From a virus: 48,978 bases of DNA. Shown piece by piece: positions 13,012 through 21,707 of the stretch. The notes below the pieces were generated by a model. That model did not search any database. It was not told where the DNA came from and saw only the letters and a program-made list of their open reading frames with translations. The translations under genes were made by a program, and so were the position numbers. The stretch spans positions 1 through 48,978 of the IMG/VR virus record IMGVR_UViG_3300048928_000203. One strand, given 5' to 3'. Each line of letters opens with the position of its first letter. Within the stretch, counting starts at the first letter, position 1.

Positions 13012-13289
13012 TGCCTAAGTTTGCAGTGAATTACACCTTCCATGGCAGATCATCGACATTCGTTGAGGCCGAAAGCCTTGATGCCGCCAAGGCTAAGATA
13101 GATGCGGATATTGAGCGTGATGACTTCGAACTGGATGCCGATGAAATTGATGACGTTGATTACGACATCAATGAAATGCACCCCGTAACTCGTGAAGGGC
13201 GTGAGATTTGGACAACGTATGTTCGTGACGGTGATATTCGCGGTCATCAGTCATCATTGGAATCGTCACCGCTTTTCGGTGATTCCTAG
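13011..13289 (+). CDS. Small acidic protein
   Basis: A 92-residue protein with a strongly acidic centre (IDADIERDDFELDADEIDDV). The N-terminal part, FAVNYTFHGRSSTFVEAESLDAAKAKI, is a strand-strand-helix pattern like the small DpdA or YdbC-type folds that bind nucleic acids, though with low certainty. The acidity raises the possibility of DNA mimicry, which is speculative. It is coupled to its upstream neighbour. Confidence 0.5.
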   Translation: MPKFAVNYTFHGRSSTFVEAESLDAAKAKIDADIERDDFELDADEIDDVDYDINEMHPVTREGREIWTTYVRDGDIRGHQSSLESSPLFGDS

Positions 13290-13291
13290 TC

Positions 13292-14227
13292 GTGGCACCA
13301 CTCCCCAAACCTCAATCAACAACCGTCGGCGCGATCTACGCTGCTTACGAGGCCCAGGCGAAATCCTGGGACTCGTGGGGCATCAGCGTGGGCGAGGCCG
13401 GCACTGAGTGCGACAGGGCGCTTTGGTATGGCTTCAGGTGGGCATCAGCCCATGAAGCCCATAGCGGCCGCCAGCTGCGCTTGTTTGAAACGGGTAACAT
13501 CGAGGAAGATCGGCTCGTCGCTGATCTTGAGCGCATCGGCGTCGACGTCTACGGGCAGCAAGACAAGATCCGGCTGGTGTCTGGATTCGTGCGCGGCAAG
13601 TGCGACGGTAAGGCAATGAATGTGCCTGAAGCGTCTAAGACAGAACACCTGTTAGAGTTTAAATCGAGCAATGCCAAGGGCTTCGCGCTGATTGTTAAGG
13701 ACGGCTGCCAGAAAGCAAAGCCGTTGCATTATGCGCAGTGCCAGCTTGGAATGCATGCCTTCGGGCTTACACGATGCCTCTATCTGGTGTCATGCAAGGA
13801 CAGCGACAGCCTTTATTCCGAGCGCATCGAATACGATCTGGAATTCTGCTTACGGCTCGTTGCGCGGTGTGAACGCATTGTGTTTTCGGACATGCCACCG
13901 AGCAGGATTAGCGAAAACCCGGAGTTCTTTGGGTGCATGTTCTGCATGCATAAGGCGGTCTGTCATCACGATGCGCAGCCACGAGTGAACTGCCGAACCT
14001 GCCTTCATGCTCAACCGGAAAGCGGCGGCGATTGCCATATCTCATGCGCGCGATGGGCAAAGCCCTTGTCGATCGATGAACAGCGCGACGGTTGCCCGGC
14101 GCATTTGTATCTGCCGGGCATGGTGAATGGCGAACAGATTGACGTCGACGAGGATGCCGAAACGATCACTTACAGGTTGAAGTCGGGAGAGGTTTGGACC
14201 GACGGAGAGGGAAGGAAGGCGGCGTGA
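13292..14227 (+). CDS. PD-(D/E)XK nuclease, Cas4/RecB-like
   Basis: A 311-residue protein with a GTG start. The nuclease core is visible: a CDRALWYGFRW motif (about 36-46), GKCDGK with the metal-binding aspartate (about 108), and LLEFKSS with E-x-K (about 123-129). C-terminal cysteines (CMFCMHKAVCHHD, then CRTC) resemble the iron-sulfur or zinc cluster of Cas4/AddB-type nucleases. It probably acts as a 5'-3' exonuclease that feeds the Sak4/DUF669 annealing system. It is coupled to the next gene by GTGA. Confidence 0.8.
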   Translation: MAPLPKPQSTTVGAIYAAYEAQAKSWDSWGISVGEAGTECDRALWYGFRWASAHEAHSGRQLRLFETGNIEEDRLVADLERIGVDVYGQQDKIRLVSGFVRGKCDGKAMNVPEASKTEHLLEFKSSNAKGFALIVKDGCQKAKPLHYAQCQLGMHAFGLTRCLYLVSCKDSDSLYSERIEYDLEFCLRLVARCERIVFSDMPPSRISENPEFFGCMFCMHKAVCHHDAQPRVNCRTCLHAQPESGGDCHISCARWAKPLSIDEQRDGCPAHLYLPGMVNGEQIDVDEDAETITYRLKSGEVWTDGEGRKAA

Positions 14228-14448
14228 GTGTAAAAATCAATCATGAGCTTGTCGGTCAGACAGTCAGTGTCCGTAAGGTTGGCGACAAGGAAGCATTCAT
14301 CGGCATCATTGCAGAAGCTTGGTTCTGGAAAGTGAAAGACGAACCGGCCGTGGTCTATTTCCATGTCATCGATCCAACTGATGGGACCATGTGGAATCGT
14401 GATGCTGAAGAAATCATAGCAATTGAGTATATCGCGGAGGCAGCTTGA
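14224..14448 (+). CDS. Small beta-rich hypothetical protein
   Basis: A 74-residue protein starting with GTG overlapping the previous TGA. The strand pattern (INHELVGQTVSVRKVG, then AFIGIIAEAWFWK, then AVVYFHVID, then EEIIAIEYI) suggests an SH3-like barrel. The stop overlaps the next start (TGATG). Function unknown. Confidence 0.55.
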   Translation: MSVKINHELVGQTVSVRKVGDKEAFIGIIAEAWFWKVKDEPAVVYFHVIDPTDGTMWNRDAEEIIAIEYIAEAA

Positions 14449-15083
14449 TGAAAAAGCCCACCAAGGAGACGTTTCTAGAGAATATCGCCAGCCACACAAT
14501 GGAGGTGCGGTGTAATAGCGGCACACATAGACACCTGACGTTCGCTAACAATGGCTCGTCAGTGTATAGGTTTCACATCACAACTTGGCCCGGCTACTTG
14601 GCGATATCTGGCGACATGGGTTCATTCATGTTCTCGCGACTTCCAGATATGTTCGAGTTTTTTCGCGGTGATCATATCAATCTTGGGTACTGGTCCGAAA
14701 AGCTAACGGCACACGAGAAACACGGCGGTCACACGTCATATAGTGAAGATCTGTTCGTTGAAGCTCTTAAGAGCGATTTTGCAGGTTGGTACTTTGAAAG
14801 CGAAGACGACAGGGCAAAGGCATGGGATGCGATAACCGATGATTGTGATGGTCTAACTGACCGTAGCAGCAACGCTCAAGATGCCATTCAGTCTGCCATG
14901 GATTGGACCTGCCCAGTATCAGAGAATTCGTTTCAATATTTCTGGGAACACCGGGTCGAAGACTACAGCTATCATTTCACTTGGTGCTGCTACGCCATCC
15001 AATGGGCAATTCAACAATATGACGCCCGTTTTACAGCTGCGAATGATAACAAACCCAACGAAAGCATTGAAAAGGCAGCATAA
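14448..15083 (+). CDS. Conserved phage protein of unknown function
   Basis: A 211-residue protein; the ATG at 14448 overlaps the previous TGA. The block YLAISGDMGSFMFSRLPDMF (residues about 47-66) recurs in hypothetical proteins of many temperate phages of proteobacteria, from memory. The middle is acidic and aromatic, and the C-terminus has AANDNKP before KAA. No catalytic motif can be assigned. It is coupled by TAATG to the helicase gene, which suggests a role in DNA metabolism. Confidence 0.6.
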   Translation: MKKPTKETFLENIASHTMEVRCNSGTHRHLTFANNGSSVYRFHITTWPGYLAISGDMGSFMFSRLPDMFEFFRGDHINLGYWSEKLTAHEKHGGHTSYSEDLFVEALKSDFAGWYFESEDDRAKAWDAITDDCDGLTDRSSNAQDAIQSAMDWTCPVSENSFQYFWEHRVEDYSYHFTWCCYAIQWAIQQYDARFTAANDNKPNESIEKAA

Positions 15084-16840
15084 TGCTCCAGCTACGCGCA
15101 TACCAGTCAGAAGCAATAGACGCCGTTTTCGACTATTGGCAAGAGGAGGCAGGCAATCCGCTTGTTGATCTTGCGACCGGCTGCGGCAAGTCGTTGGTTA
15201 TGGCGTCTTTGATCCAGCGCCTTGTTGAAGGCTGGCCTGATATGCGCGTGATGGTCGTTACTCATGTCGCGGAACTGATCGAGCAGAACTATTTGGAATT
15301 GCTTGGCGTCTGGCCGTTTGCACCTGCAGGTATCTATTCAGCTGGTTTGGGTCGTCGTGATGCGCGCAGTCAGATCGTGTTTGCTGGCATCCAGACTGTT
15401 CACAACAAGGCTCAACAAATCGGACGTGTCGACGTCCTTATGGTCGACGAGTGCCACCTGATCCCGATCAACAGCAACACGATGTATCGCAAGTTCATCG
15501 ATGCGCTGCTCGAGATCAATCCTGACATGAAAATCCTTGGCCTGACAGCCACGCCTTATAGGCTGGATAGCGGTCGCTTGGATGATGGCGCAGATCGCCT
15601 CTTTGACCCGATCGTCAACACCTACGGTGTAGCAGACGGCATCCGAGACGGATTCCTTGCTCCACTCACAAGCAAGCCGACCGCTACTGAATACGACGTC
15701 AAAGGAGTCGGGCGGCTTGGCGGAGATTACAAACAGCGCGCTCTGGAAGAAGCAATTAACCGAACCGACCTTAACGATGCAGTGGTTTCAGAGATCATTG
15801 CAAAGGGCGCTGATCGGCGTTCCTGGCTTTGTTTCTGTGCCGGTGTGAAAGCAGCTCTAGACGTGCGCGACGAATTCAGATCGCGCGGTATTACCTGCGA
15901 GTCCGTAACGGGCGATACGCCAAAGGAAGAACGCCGCCGCATCCTTGAGGACTTTAAAGCATACCGCATCCAGTGCGTAACGAACAATTCAGTTCTTACG
16001 ACAGGATTCAATCATAAGGGCGTTGATTTAATTGCATTTATGCGCCCGACACTGTCCTTGAGTTTGTACGTCCAAATGGCCGGTCGTGGCACGCGTCCGC
16101 TCTATAAGGCAGGTGCGCCGTTGGATACCGTTGAGGAGCGTTTGTCAGCTATCGCGGCAGGCCCCAAACGTAATTGCCTCGTTCTGGATTTCGCGAAACT
16201 CGTCGATCGACATGGCCCTGTAGATATGGTCGAGCCGAAAGCGCCAAGCGCTGGCAATGGTGAGCCGCCAATCAAGATCTGCCCGACAGTACCAGACGAC
16301 AACGGGGCGGTCGGTTGCGGTGAGAAGGTGCACATCTCGCTGATGAAATGCCCATGCTGCGGCTATGACTTCCCACCGAATGAGGATGAGAAGCTAACAC
16401 GGCAGGCCGCCGACGTTCCGATTGTCAGTACCGCCGAAGCAGAATGGCGCAAGGTGACCGGAAGGACGTTTCACTTTCACGAAGGAAAGGGCGACAAGCC
16501 GCCGTCGGTCAAGTGCAGCTACATCGCTGGATATACGCAGATCAACGAATGGCTTTGTCCTCAGCACACTGGTTTCGCACAAACCAAGGCGCATCGATGG
16601 TGGACGCAGCACGGAGGCCAGCGGCCTTTCCCCAAAACGGTCATGGAGTGGCTCGAACGCCAGCGCGAACTGCTCACGACCGACGAGATCAGCGTCGTGC
16701 CCAACGGCAAATACTGGAACGTGAAAGATGTGCGCGCTGGCCTTAGTCTTGAAGCAGATAACGACAACGTGCCTGAGCCTGCGAACGACAATGTGTCTGT
16801 TGGCCTTTCGGAGTTGCTGGATGACGAAATTCCATTTTGA
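15083..16840 (+). CDS. SF2 DEAD/DEAH-type helicase
   Basis: A 585-residue protein. Q-like motif at LRAYQSEA, motif I ATGCGKS (31-37), motif II DECH (122-125), motif III TATP (155-158), motif V near TTGFNHKGVD, and motif VI QMAGRGTRP (331-339). A zinc knuckle (CPCCGYDF plus an upstream CP/CG pair) follows the helicase core. The tail has two (A)NDN peptides (EADNDNVPEPANDN) and ends DDEIPF. It is like T5 D10/UvsW-type phage helicases and probably acts in replication or recombination branch processing. Confidence 0.9.
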   Translation: MLQLRAYQSEAIDAVFDYWQEEAGNPLVDLATGCGKSLVMASLIQRLVEGWPDMRVMVVTHVAELIEQNYLELLGVWPFAPAGIYSAGLGRRDARSQIVFAGIQTVHNKAQQIGRVDVLMVDECHLIPINSNTMYRKFIDALLEINPDMKILGLTATPYRLDSGRLDDGADRLFDPIVNTYGVADGIRDGFLAPLTSKPTATEYDVKGVGRLGGDYKQRALEEAINRTDLNDAVVSEIIAKGADRRSWLCFCAGVKAALDVRDEFRSRGITCESVTGDTPKEERRRILEDFKAYRIQCVTNNSVLTTGFNHKGVDLIAFMRPTLSLSLYVQMAGRGTRPLYKAGAPLDTVEERLSAIAAGPKRNCLVLDFAKLVDRHGPVDMVEPKAPSAGNGEPPIKICPTVPDDNGAVGCGEKVHISLMKCPCCGYDFPPNEDEKLTRQAADVPIVSTAEAEWRKVTGRTFHFHEGKGDKPPSVKCSYIAGYTQINEWLCPQHTGFAQTKAHRWWTQHGGQRPFPKTVMEWLERQRELLTTDEISVVPNGKYWNVKDVRAGLSLEADNDNVPEPANDNVSVGLSELLDDEIPF

Positions 16841-17062
16841 GTGGAGAGAGAGTTGAGTAGCGAACACCTGATAGTTATCGCCAGAAACCATTTGACTGGT
16901 GAAATTCAACTGCCACTGGAAGAGTTAACGCTTTATGGCGACGAAGACGAGAACGACGGATTGGTGCGGGGCATTGCTAAGCACTATGACGAAGACTGGG
17001 TAATCACCCTGTACGGCAAGAAAGGGCCTGACTACAGCGGGCAGAAGAAAAAGCCTGATTAA
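16841..17062 (+). CDS. Small hypothetical protein
   Basis: A 73-residue frame from GTG at 16841; a TTG at 16853 with GGAGAG before it is an equally good start. The product ends YGKKGPDYSGQKKKPD, and its centre has strands LIVIARNHLTGEIQL and WVITLY. No recognised family. It is directly downstream of the helicase. Confidence 0.5.
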   Translation: MERELSSEHLIVIARNHLTGEIQLPLEELTLYGDEDENDGLVRGIAKHYDEDWVITLYGKKGPDYSGQKKKPD

Positions 17063-17137
17063 CTGTTGCGCCGACTGACGACCCCACCACAATAAGCATT
17101 ACCCAGCCTCACCAGCCACCCACACGAGGAGAATTAA

Positions 17138-17893
17138 ATGACCGACGATACATACGACCCGTACAACGCTAGAACCGCTGCGCAACCGGGCCACAACAAC
17201 CCACCGACCTCTGCATATGAAGAGATCAAACAGGAAATCGAAGACTTGTTCGACGAGGCGAAGAACTTCGCGGACGGCGAAGCCATCGACAATCAAGCTC
17301 TGGCCGACGCTGTGACCGAACTGCACGATAAGTTGCATGAAGCGGGAAAGCGTGCCGATGAGGTTCGCAAAGACGAAGCCAAACCGCACGACGACGCGAA
17401 AGCTGAGATCCAGACGCGTTACAACAAGTTGATCGGCAACACTAAGACATCAGGCAAAGGCAAGGTCGTGCTCGGCAAGGAAGTGCTGCAAGGGCTGCTG
17501 ACCCCATGGCGCAATAAGGTTGCCGCTGAAAAGGAAGCTGCTGCTAAAGCCGCGCGTGAGGAAGCCGACCGCGTAATCCGCGAGGCGCAGGAAGCCATAC
17601 AGGCGAGCGCTGGTAATCTGGAAGCGCGCGAGCAGGCCGAGGAACTGGTCAAGGAAGCGAAACAGGCTGACCGGTGGGCGAAGCGCGAAGACAAGGCAGC
17701 AACGACTGGTACTGGCCTTCGCTCGGTATGGCATTGCGATCTGGTTGACGAAGGCGTCGCGCTTGATTGGGCGTATGGACGTGCGCCAGAGCGTTTCAAG
17801 GCTGTCGTTCAAGCAATGGCCGAGGAAACCGTACGTGCCGGTATGCGTCAGGTGCCGGGTTTTACGGTAAGGGAAGAACGGGTGGCGCGGTGA
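17138..17893 (+). CDS. Coiled-coil phage protein of unknown function
   Basis: A 251-residue protein behind ACACGAGGAG. After an N-terminal NARTAAQPGHNNPP segment, residues about 25-185 are almost wholly helical with heptads rich in E, A, K and Q (EEIKQEIEDLFDEAKNFAD; EAAAKAAREEADRVIREAQ), predicting long coiled coils. The last 55 residues are a compact domain (SVWHCDLVDEGVALDWAYG, then VPGFTVREERVAR). Similar proteins lie next to recombination genes in other phages. It may be a structural partner in recombination, which is inference. Confidence 0.6.
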   Translation: MTDDTYDPYNARTAAQPGHNNPPTSAYEEIKQEIEDLFDEAKNFADGEAIDNQALADAVTELHDKLHEAGKRADEVRKDEAKPHDDAKAEIQTRYNKLIGNTKTSGKGKVVLGKEVLQGLLTPWRNKVAAEKEAAAKAAREEADRVIREAQEAIQASAGNLEAREQAEELVKEAKQADRWAKREDKAATTGTGLRSVWHCDLVDEGVALDWAYGRAPERFKAVVQAMAEETVRAGMRQVPGFTVREERVAR

Positions 17894-17905
17894 TGGTAGA
17901 GGTAT

Positions 17906-18115
17906 TTAGTCTTTAAGATCGTATTGGGCGCGATAGTGGTCGCGAACTTCTTCGAATTTGTGAAGAAACTCTCTTGAGGCCGCTGAAATTGCAGGGATAG
18001 CGCTCCAACCATCGTCTTGCGTCACAATCCTGACGTCAACATCGAAGCCCAGCGCGATCAATCTCGATTTGATAATTTTAACCAATTCATCTGCAGTCTT
18101 CAATTCTTTGGTCAT
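17906..18115 (-). CDS. Small hypothetical protein, opposite strand
   Basis: A 69-residue protein on the minus strand with TTAGGAG before the ATG at 18115. It begins MTKELKTADELVKIIKSRL, a helix, then strands DVDVRIVTQDDGWSAIPA and a C-terminal helix. It interrupts an otherwise rightward operon, so it is likely an independently expressed small cargo gene. No family recognised. Confidence 0.55.
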   Translation of the reverse strand: MTKELKTADELVKIIKSRLIALGFDVDVRIVTQDDGWSAIPAISAASREFLHKFEEVRDHYRAQYDLKD

Positions 18116-18151
18116 AGCAACTCCTAACTAAAAAACCACTCTATCACACCC

Positions 18152-18174
18152 CCCGCCAGCCACCAACTGGCGGG
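18152..18174. other. GC-rich hairpin before MT-A70 gene
   Basis: CCCGCCAG (18152-18159) pairs with CTGGCGGG (18167-18174) around a 7-nt loop. ACACGAGGAG follows at 18182. There is no T run on the plus strand, but on the minus strand it lies in the promoter area of the gene at 18115. Confidence 0.45.
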
Positions 18175-18198
18175 TTACCACACACGAGGAGAGAATGA

Positions 18199-18771
18199 AT
18201 GCATGCACCGCTACCCAGCGGGCCTTTCGGCTGCGTCCTTGCGGACCCGCCGTGGTCGTTCAGAACATATGGGAAAAAAGACGTTGCGCCAGCACGGGGT
18301 CGTCAGCCTTACGGCGTAATGTCGCTCGACGATATCAAAGCGCTACCTGTTGAGCAGGTATGCGCTCGCGACTGTTTGTTGTTCATGTGGACGGTTTCGC
18401 ACCTGCAGGCCGCTGCAATCGATGTGGCTGCAGCATGGGGCTTCAAACCTGTGAGTGTTGCTTTTGTCTGGGACAAAGGCCGCATGGGCATGGGTTACTG
18501 GACACGTCAGGAAGTCGAAATCTGTCACTTGTTTAAGCGTGGCAAGCCTCGCCGTCTATCGAAAGGCGTGCGCTCCCTGATCAAGGCCCCGCGTCGCGAG
18601 CATTCCCGCAAGCCAGACGAACAGTACGGACGCATCGAGAAGCTGGTCGATGGTCCTTATCTCGAGCTCTTCGCCCGTCAGGCGTGGCCGGGTTGGTCTT
18701 CGTGGGGCAATGAGTCTGAGAAGTATGTGGCGGCCAATGATAACCAAGATTTGCTGGGGAGGGTGGCTTAA
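18199..18771 (+). CDS. MT-A70 family adenine-N6 methyltransferase
   Basis: A 190-residue protein behind ACACGAGGAG. The catalytic DPPW is at residues 16-19, following the strand GCVLA. LLFMWT, then WGFKPVSVAFVWDK, and the C-terminal WPGWSSWGNE are hallmarks of the phage branch of MT-A70 enzymes. It would transfer a methyl group from SAM to adenine N6 in DNA. ANDNQ is near the C-terminus. It is coupled to the next methyltransferase by overlap at 18771 and probably protects phage DNA from restriction. Confidence 0.9.
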   Translation: MHAPLPSGPFGCVLADPPWSFRTYGKKDVAPARGRQPYGVMSLDDIKALPVEQVCARDCLLFMWTVSHLQAAAIDVAAAWGFKPVSVAFVWDKGRMGMGYWTRQEVEICHLFKRGKPRRLSKGVRSLIKAPRREHSRKPDEQYGRIEKLVDGPYLELFARQAWPGWSSWGNESEKYVAANDNQDLLGRVA

Positions 18772-19586
18772 TGGCGAAACTCACAAAAGCGCAGGCTCAG
18801 GCCCACTCTCAAGCAGTTGCCATCCTTCAGCAAGAACAGTTGTCGGAAGACGATAAGGAATTCGTGTACAGAAATTGGAACGAGGGCGCTAACCACGTAA
18901 ACGGTGCAGCTGGTGCATTCTTCACCCCATTCGATATGGCGTTTGATTTTGCTATAGATGCCGGTGGCGGTCGTATTATCGACCTCTGTGCCGGGATTGG
19001 AATGCTGTCTTACGCCATCTGGCAACGCAGCCATTTCAACGACAGCAGGCCACAAATCACCTGTGTTGAGCGCAATGACGATTATCTAGAAGTCGGCAAA
19101 AAACTGCTGCCAGAGGCAGAATGGATTCACGCGGACGTATTCGACGTTTTAGATATGGGGCTGGGGCGCTTCGACAGCGCGATTAGCAACCCTCCGTTCG
19201 GAAATATCAAGCGGAGCAAAAATTCCCCGAGATACAGCGGCAAGGACTTCGAATTCCACGTAATTGATATTGCTTCCCATCTGGCAGAGTACGGCACGTT
19301 CATCGTTCCCCAAATGTCGGCAGGCTTCAATTATTCCGGACTGCAGAGCTATGAGCGCCAAACCAGTGGTAAAGCCGTTAAGTTCCAGGAACAGACAGGC
19401 CTACACTTCGATAGTGGATGCGGGGTTGATACTGCCTATTTCATCGATCAGTGGAAGGGCGTCTCGCCTATGTGCGAGATCGTTTGCGTTGACTTTTCTG
19501 ATGTGCGCCCAGTTGTCGCGAAAGCGCAACCGGCGAACGACAACGTGCCGCCCGTACAGGCTAGTCTATTCGGAGATGCCGCATGA
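18771..19586 (+). CDS. SAM-dependent methyltransferase with NPPF motif
   Basis: A 271-residue protein. Motif I for SAM binding is DLCAGIG (residues 71-77), an acidic SAM-ribose contact follows at CVERND, and the catalytic NPPFGN is at 140-145. This marks an N6-adenine or related amino-methyltransferase. There is no separate target-recognition domain of a restriction-modification system and no cognate endonuclease gene beside it, so it is likely an orphan phage enzyme. PANDNVP lies in the tail. Confidence 0.85.
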   Translation: MAKLTKAQAQAHSQAVAILQQEQLSEDDKEFVYRNWNEGANHVNGAAGAFFTPFDMAFDFAIDAGGGRIIDLCAGIGMLSYAIWQRSHFNDSRPQITCVERNDDYLEVGKKLLPEAEWIHADVFDVLDMGLGRFDSAISNPPFGNIKRSKNSPRYSGKDFEFHVIDIASHLAEYGTFIVPQMSAGFNYSGLQSYERQTSGKAVKFQEQTGLHFDSGCGVDTAYFIDQWKGVSPMCEIVCVDFSDVRPVVAKAQPANDNVPPVQASLFGDAA

Positions 19587-19768
19587 CTACCCGCTACCGT
19601 CTTCCTCAAAAAAACCGGGGGCACCGTCATCCCGAAAGCGCCCCGGCTCAATGTCCTCTCGAGGGAGAGGTCTTCAAGCGTCCGTCTTGGATAGGTTTGC
19701 TTGAAGTAGCTCACCATAACACATCTTCTCAACCAGAAGTTAAAATAAATTCGCGGAGGGCGTTATGA
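19583..19768 (+). CDS. Possible small protein bridging two genes
   Basis: A 61-residue frame whose ATG overlaps the upstream stop (ATGA) and whose TGA overlaps the ATG of the next gene. The sequence is basic with many prolines and histidines (RLPQKNRGHRHPESAPAQ) and no recognisable fold. The coupling at both ends is the only support. Confidence 0.35.
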   Translation: MTTRYRLPQKNRGHRHPESAPAQCPLEGEVFKRPSWIGLLEVAHHNTSSQPEVKINSRRAL

Positions 19769-20085
19769 TGGTTGCTGACGACATCTGCCACGTCTGCTCC
19801 CGCCACGCCGTAGGTCTCGGCGTGCAGGAGGGCAAAGAACCGATCCGCTGGCTATGCAAGGAATGCGCAGACATTGCCGAGCATATCCGCACACGCCGCA
19901 GGCTAGACCCTTACGAACTACGCGCTCTTGATACCGGCGTAGAGGCAGTTGGGGAGTTTTTGCAGTCCATAGGCAAAACCGACCTTGCTGAGTGCGACGA
20001 GCTCGAAGCGCGCATGCTGGTGAAAGCAGCGTGGGAAGGATGCGGGCGAGGAATGCGGAAAGCTTTGAAGGAAGCGCCGTTTTGA
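19765..20085 (+). CDS. Zinc-finger-like phage protein
   Basis: A 106-residue protein behind CGGAGGGCG. A zinc site is clear: CHVCSRHAVGLGVQEG then WLCKECADI (two CxxC pairs, residues about 8-36). The rest is helical (EAVGEFLQSIGKTDLAECDE). Proteins of this type are frequent between phage methyltransferase genes; no function is established. The stop overlaps the cytosine methyltransferase start. Confidence 0.7.
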   Translation: MMVADDICHVCSRHAVGLGVQEGKEPIRWLCKECADIAEHIRTRRRLDPYELRALDTGVEAVGEFLQSIGKTDLAECDELEARMLVKAAWEGCGRGMRKALKEAPF

Positions 20086-21707
20086 CAACTTATGCAATTC
20101 AGGCTGGTGCGCTGCGTACAAACCCATCGAGCGGGCCAGATGGCGTCGGTGTTCAAGAGGGCATCGCGTACACCTTGGAGGCAAGAGCGGAGGTGCAGGC
20201 AATATGCGCTGCGCCAACGGCCCATACCGACAACCGCCCGATTGCTGTTGCCAGCAAACCCGGCGGCCCAACTCTCCGCTTCCTTTCCGTTTGCAGCGGG
20301 ATTGAAGCGGCTTCGGTTGCGTGGAAACCTCTCGGATGGCAGGCGGTTGCATTTAGCGAGATAGAGAAATTCCCGTCCGCGGTGCTGGCACATCATTATC
20401 CAGATGTGCCGAACCTTGGAGATTTCACAAAGATCGATACATCGGCACTAGGTCGTGTTGATATCCTCTGCGGTGGCACACCTTGTCAGGCGTTTTCAAT
20501 CGCGGGATCACGAAAGTCGCTTAAAGATGCACGCGGTAACTTAACCCTAGCCTTTGTGGAGCTTGCACATGAGCTTGCAGCAGGAAATGGACTTCGCAAC
20601 GCCGTCTGGGAAAATGTCCCCGGCGTCCTATCGACCAAAGACAACGCATTCGGATGTTTCCTGGCAGGACTTGTCGGAGCAGATGATCCCTTGCAGTCGC
20701 CAGACGGGCATAAATGGCCAAACGCAGGTATGGTTGCCGGGCCACGGGCACGGGCCGCTTGGCGGGTTCTCGACGCTCAATATTTCGGATTGGCCCAACG
20801 ACGCAAGCGTGTCGTCGTTGTCGCAGATTTTGGAAACGGGGCAGATCCCGCAGCGGTTCTATTTGAGCGCAAAAGCTTGTCAGGGAATTCTGCGCCGCGC
20901 AGAGAAACGGGGGAAAAAGTTGCCCCAACAATTAGCGCGCGCCCTACAGGCGGTGGCGGACTTGGAACTGACTTCGATCTCGACGGCGGCTTGATATCGT
21001 CAACAGGCAGTGTGCCACAGTGCCTGAATGCCGGCGGCATGGGCCGACAGGATTATGAGACAGAGACGATGGTTGCTCATCCGCTGTTGGCAAAAGGAAA
21101 CAGCAGCCATGATGAAACGCTTGAGACGTATGTGGCTCATTCCTTGCGGGGCGAAGGTTTCGACGCCAGTGAGGACGGCACAGGGCGCGGAACTCCGATT
21201 GTTCCTGTCTCTCAGCCTTACACGCTAGCAATTCGTGGACGTGGTGAAAGCCATGATCTCGAATATCGTCAGGATGGCACCGCCAACGCTTTACTTACTC
21301 CAAATGGCGGTCGCGCTGGTATCGGTGTTGGTGCCGTTTGCGCGCCTGTTGCCTACGACCTCCGCAACGGAACAGAGGGCCACGTCACGCAATCATTGCA
21401 AGCTGGCGGGATGGGAGAGGACCGCGGGTTGTGCCCGAATGCCATCCCCCACACAGTATCCAATTGGGCCGTCCGCCGCTTGACACCAACCGAATGCGAA
21501 CGCCTGCAGGGCTTTCCAGACGGCTACACGAATATCCCTTGGCGGAATAAGCAAACCAGCCCGGATGGCCCGCGCTACAAAGCATTGGGCAATAGTTGGG
21601 CCGTGCCGAAGTTCAAATGGATTGGCCAGCGTATCGAGCGTTTCATGCCGAAAGCAGTAAACGACAACGAAATCAGGAAGCCTGACGCTTTGCCTCGAGC
21701 GTGTTGA
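20082..21707 (+). CDS. DNA C5-cytosine methyltransferase with N-terminal variable module
   Basis: A 541-residue protein with TTG start overlapping the preceding TGA. Motifs: I LSVCSGIEAASVAW (about 69-82), IV GGTPCQAFSIAG with catalytic cysteine (about 135), VI ENVPG, VIII QRRKR, IX RRLTPTECERLQGFP and X YKALGNSWAVP. Between VIII and IX lies a long, glycine-rich target-recognition region of repeated modules (VAHSLRGEGFDASEDGTG; SLQAGGMGEDRG). The first 65 residues (YAIQAGALRTNPSSGPDG; AYTLEARAEVQAI) resemble those same modules rather than a normal N-terminus. It would methylate cytosine to block restriction. Confidence 0.9.
   Translation: MTTYAIQAGALRTNPSSGPDGVGVQEGIAYTLEARAEVQAICAAPTAHTDNRPIAVASKPGGPTLRFLSVCSGIEAASVAWKPLGWQAVAFSEIEKFPSAVLAHHYPDVPNLGDFTKIDTSALGRVDILCGGTPCQAFSIAGSRKSLKDARGNLTLAFVELAHELAAGNGLRNAVWENVPGVLSTKDNAFGCFLAGLVGADDPLQSPDGHKWPNAGMVAGPRARAAWRVLDAQYFGLAQRRKRVVVVADFGNGADPAAVLFERKSLSGNSAPRRETGEKVAPTISARPTGGGGLGTDFDLDGGLISSTGSVPQCLNAGGMGRQDYETETMVAHPLLAKGNSSHDETLETYVAHSLRGEGFDASEDGTGRGTPIVPVSQPYTLAIRGRGESHDLEYRQDGTANALLTPNGGRAGIGVGAVCAPVAYDLRNGTEGHVTQSLQAGGMGEDRGLCPNAIPHTVSNWAVRRLTPTECERLQGFPDGYTNIPWRNKQTSPDGPRYKALGNSWAVPKFKWIGQRIERFMPKAVNDNEIRKPDALPRAC

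Noticed and set aside
19911-20396. Minus-strand 161-residue frame
   Set aside because: It lies opposite the zinc-finger and cytosine methyltransferase genes, which have clear motifs; it is a shadow.
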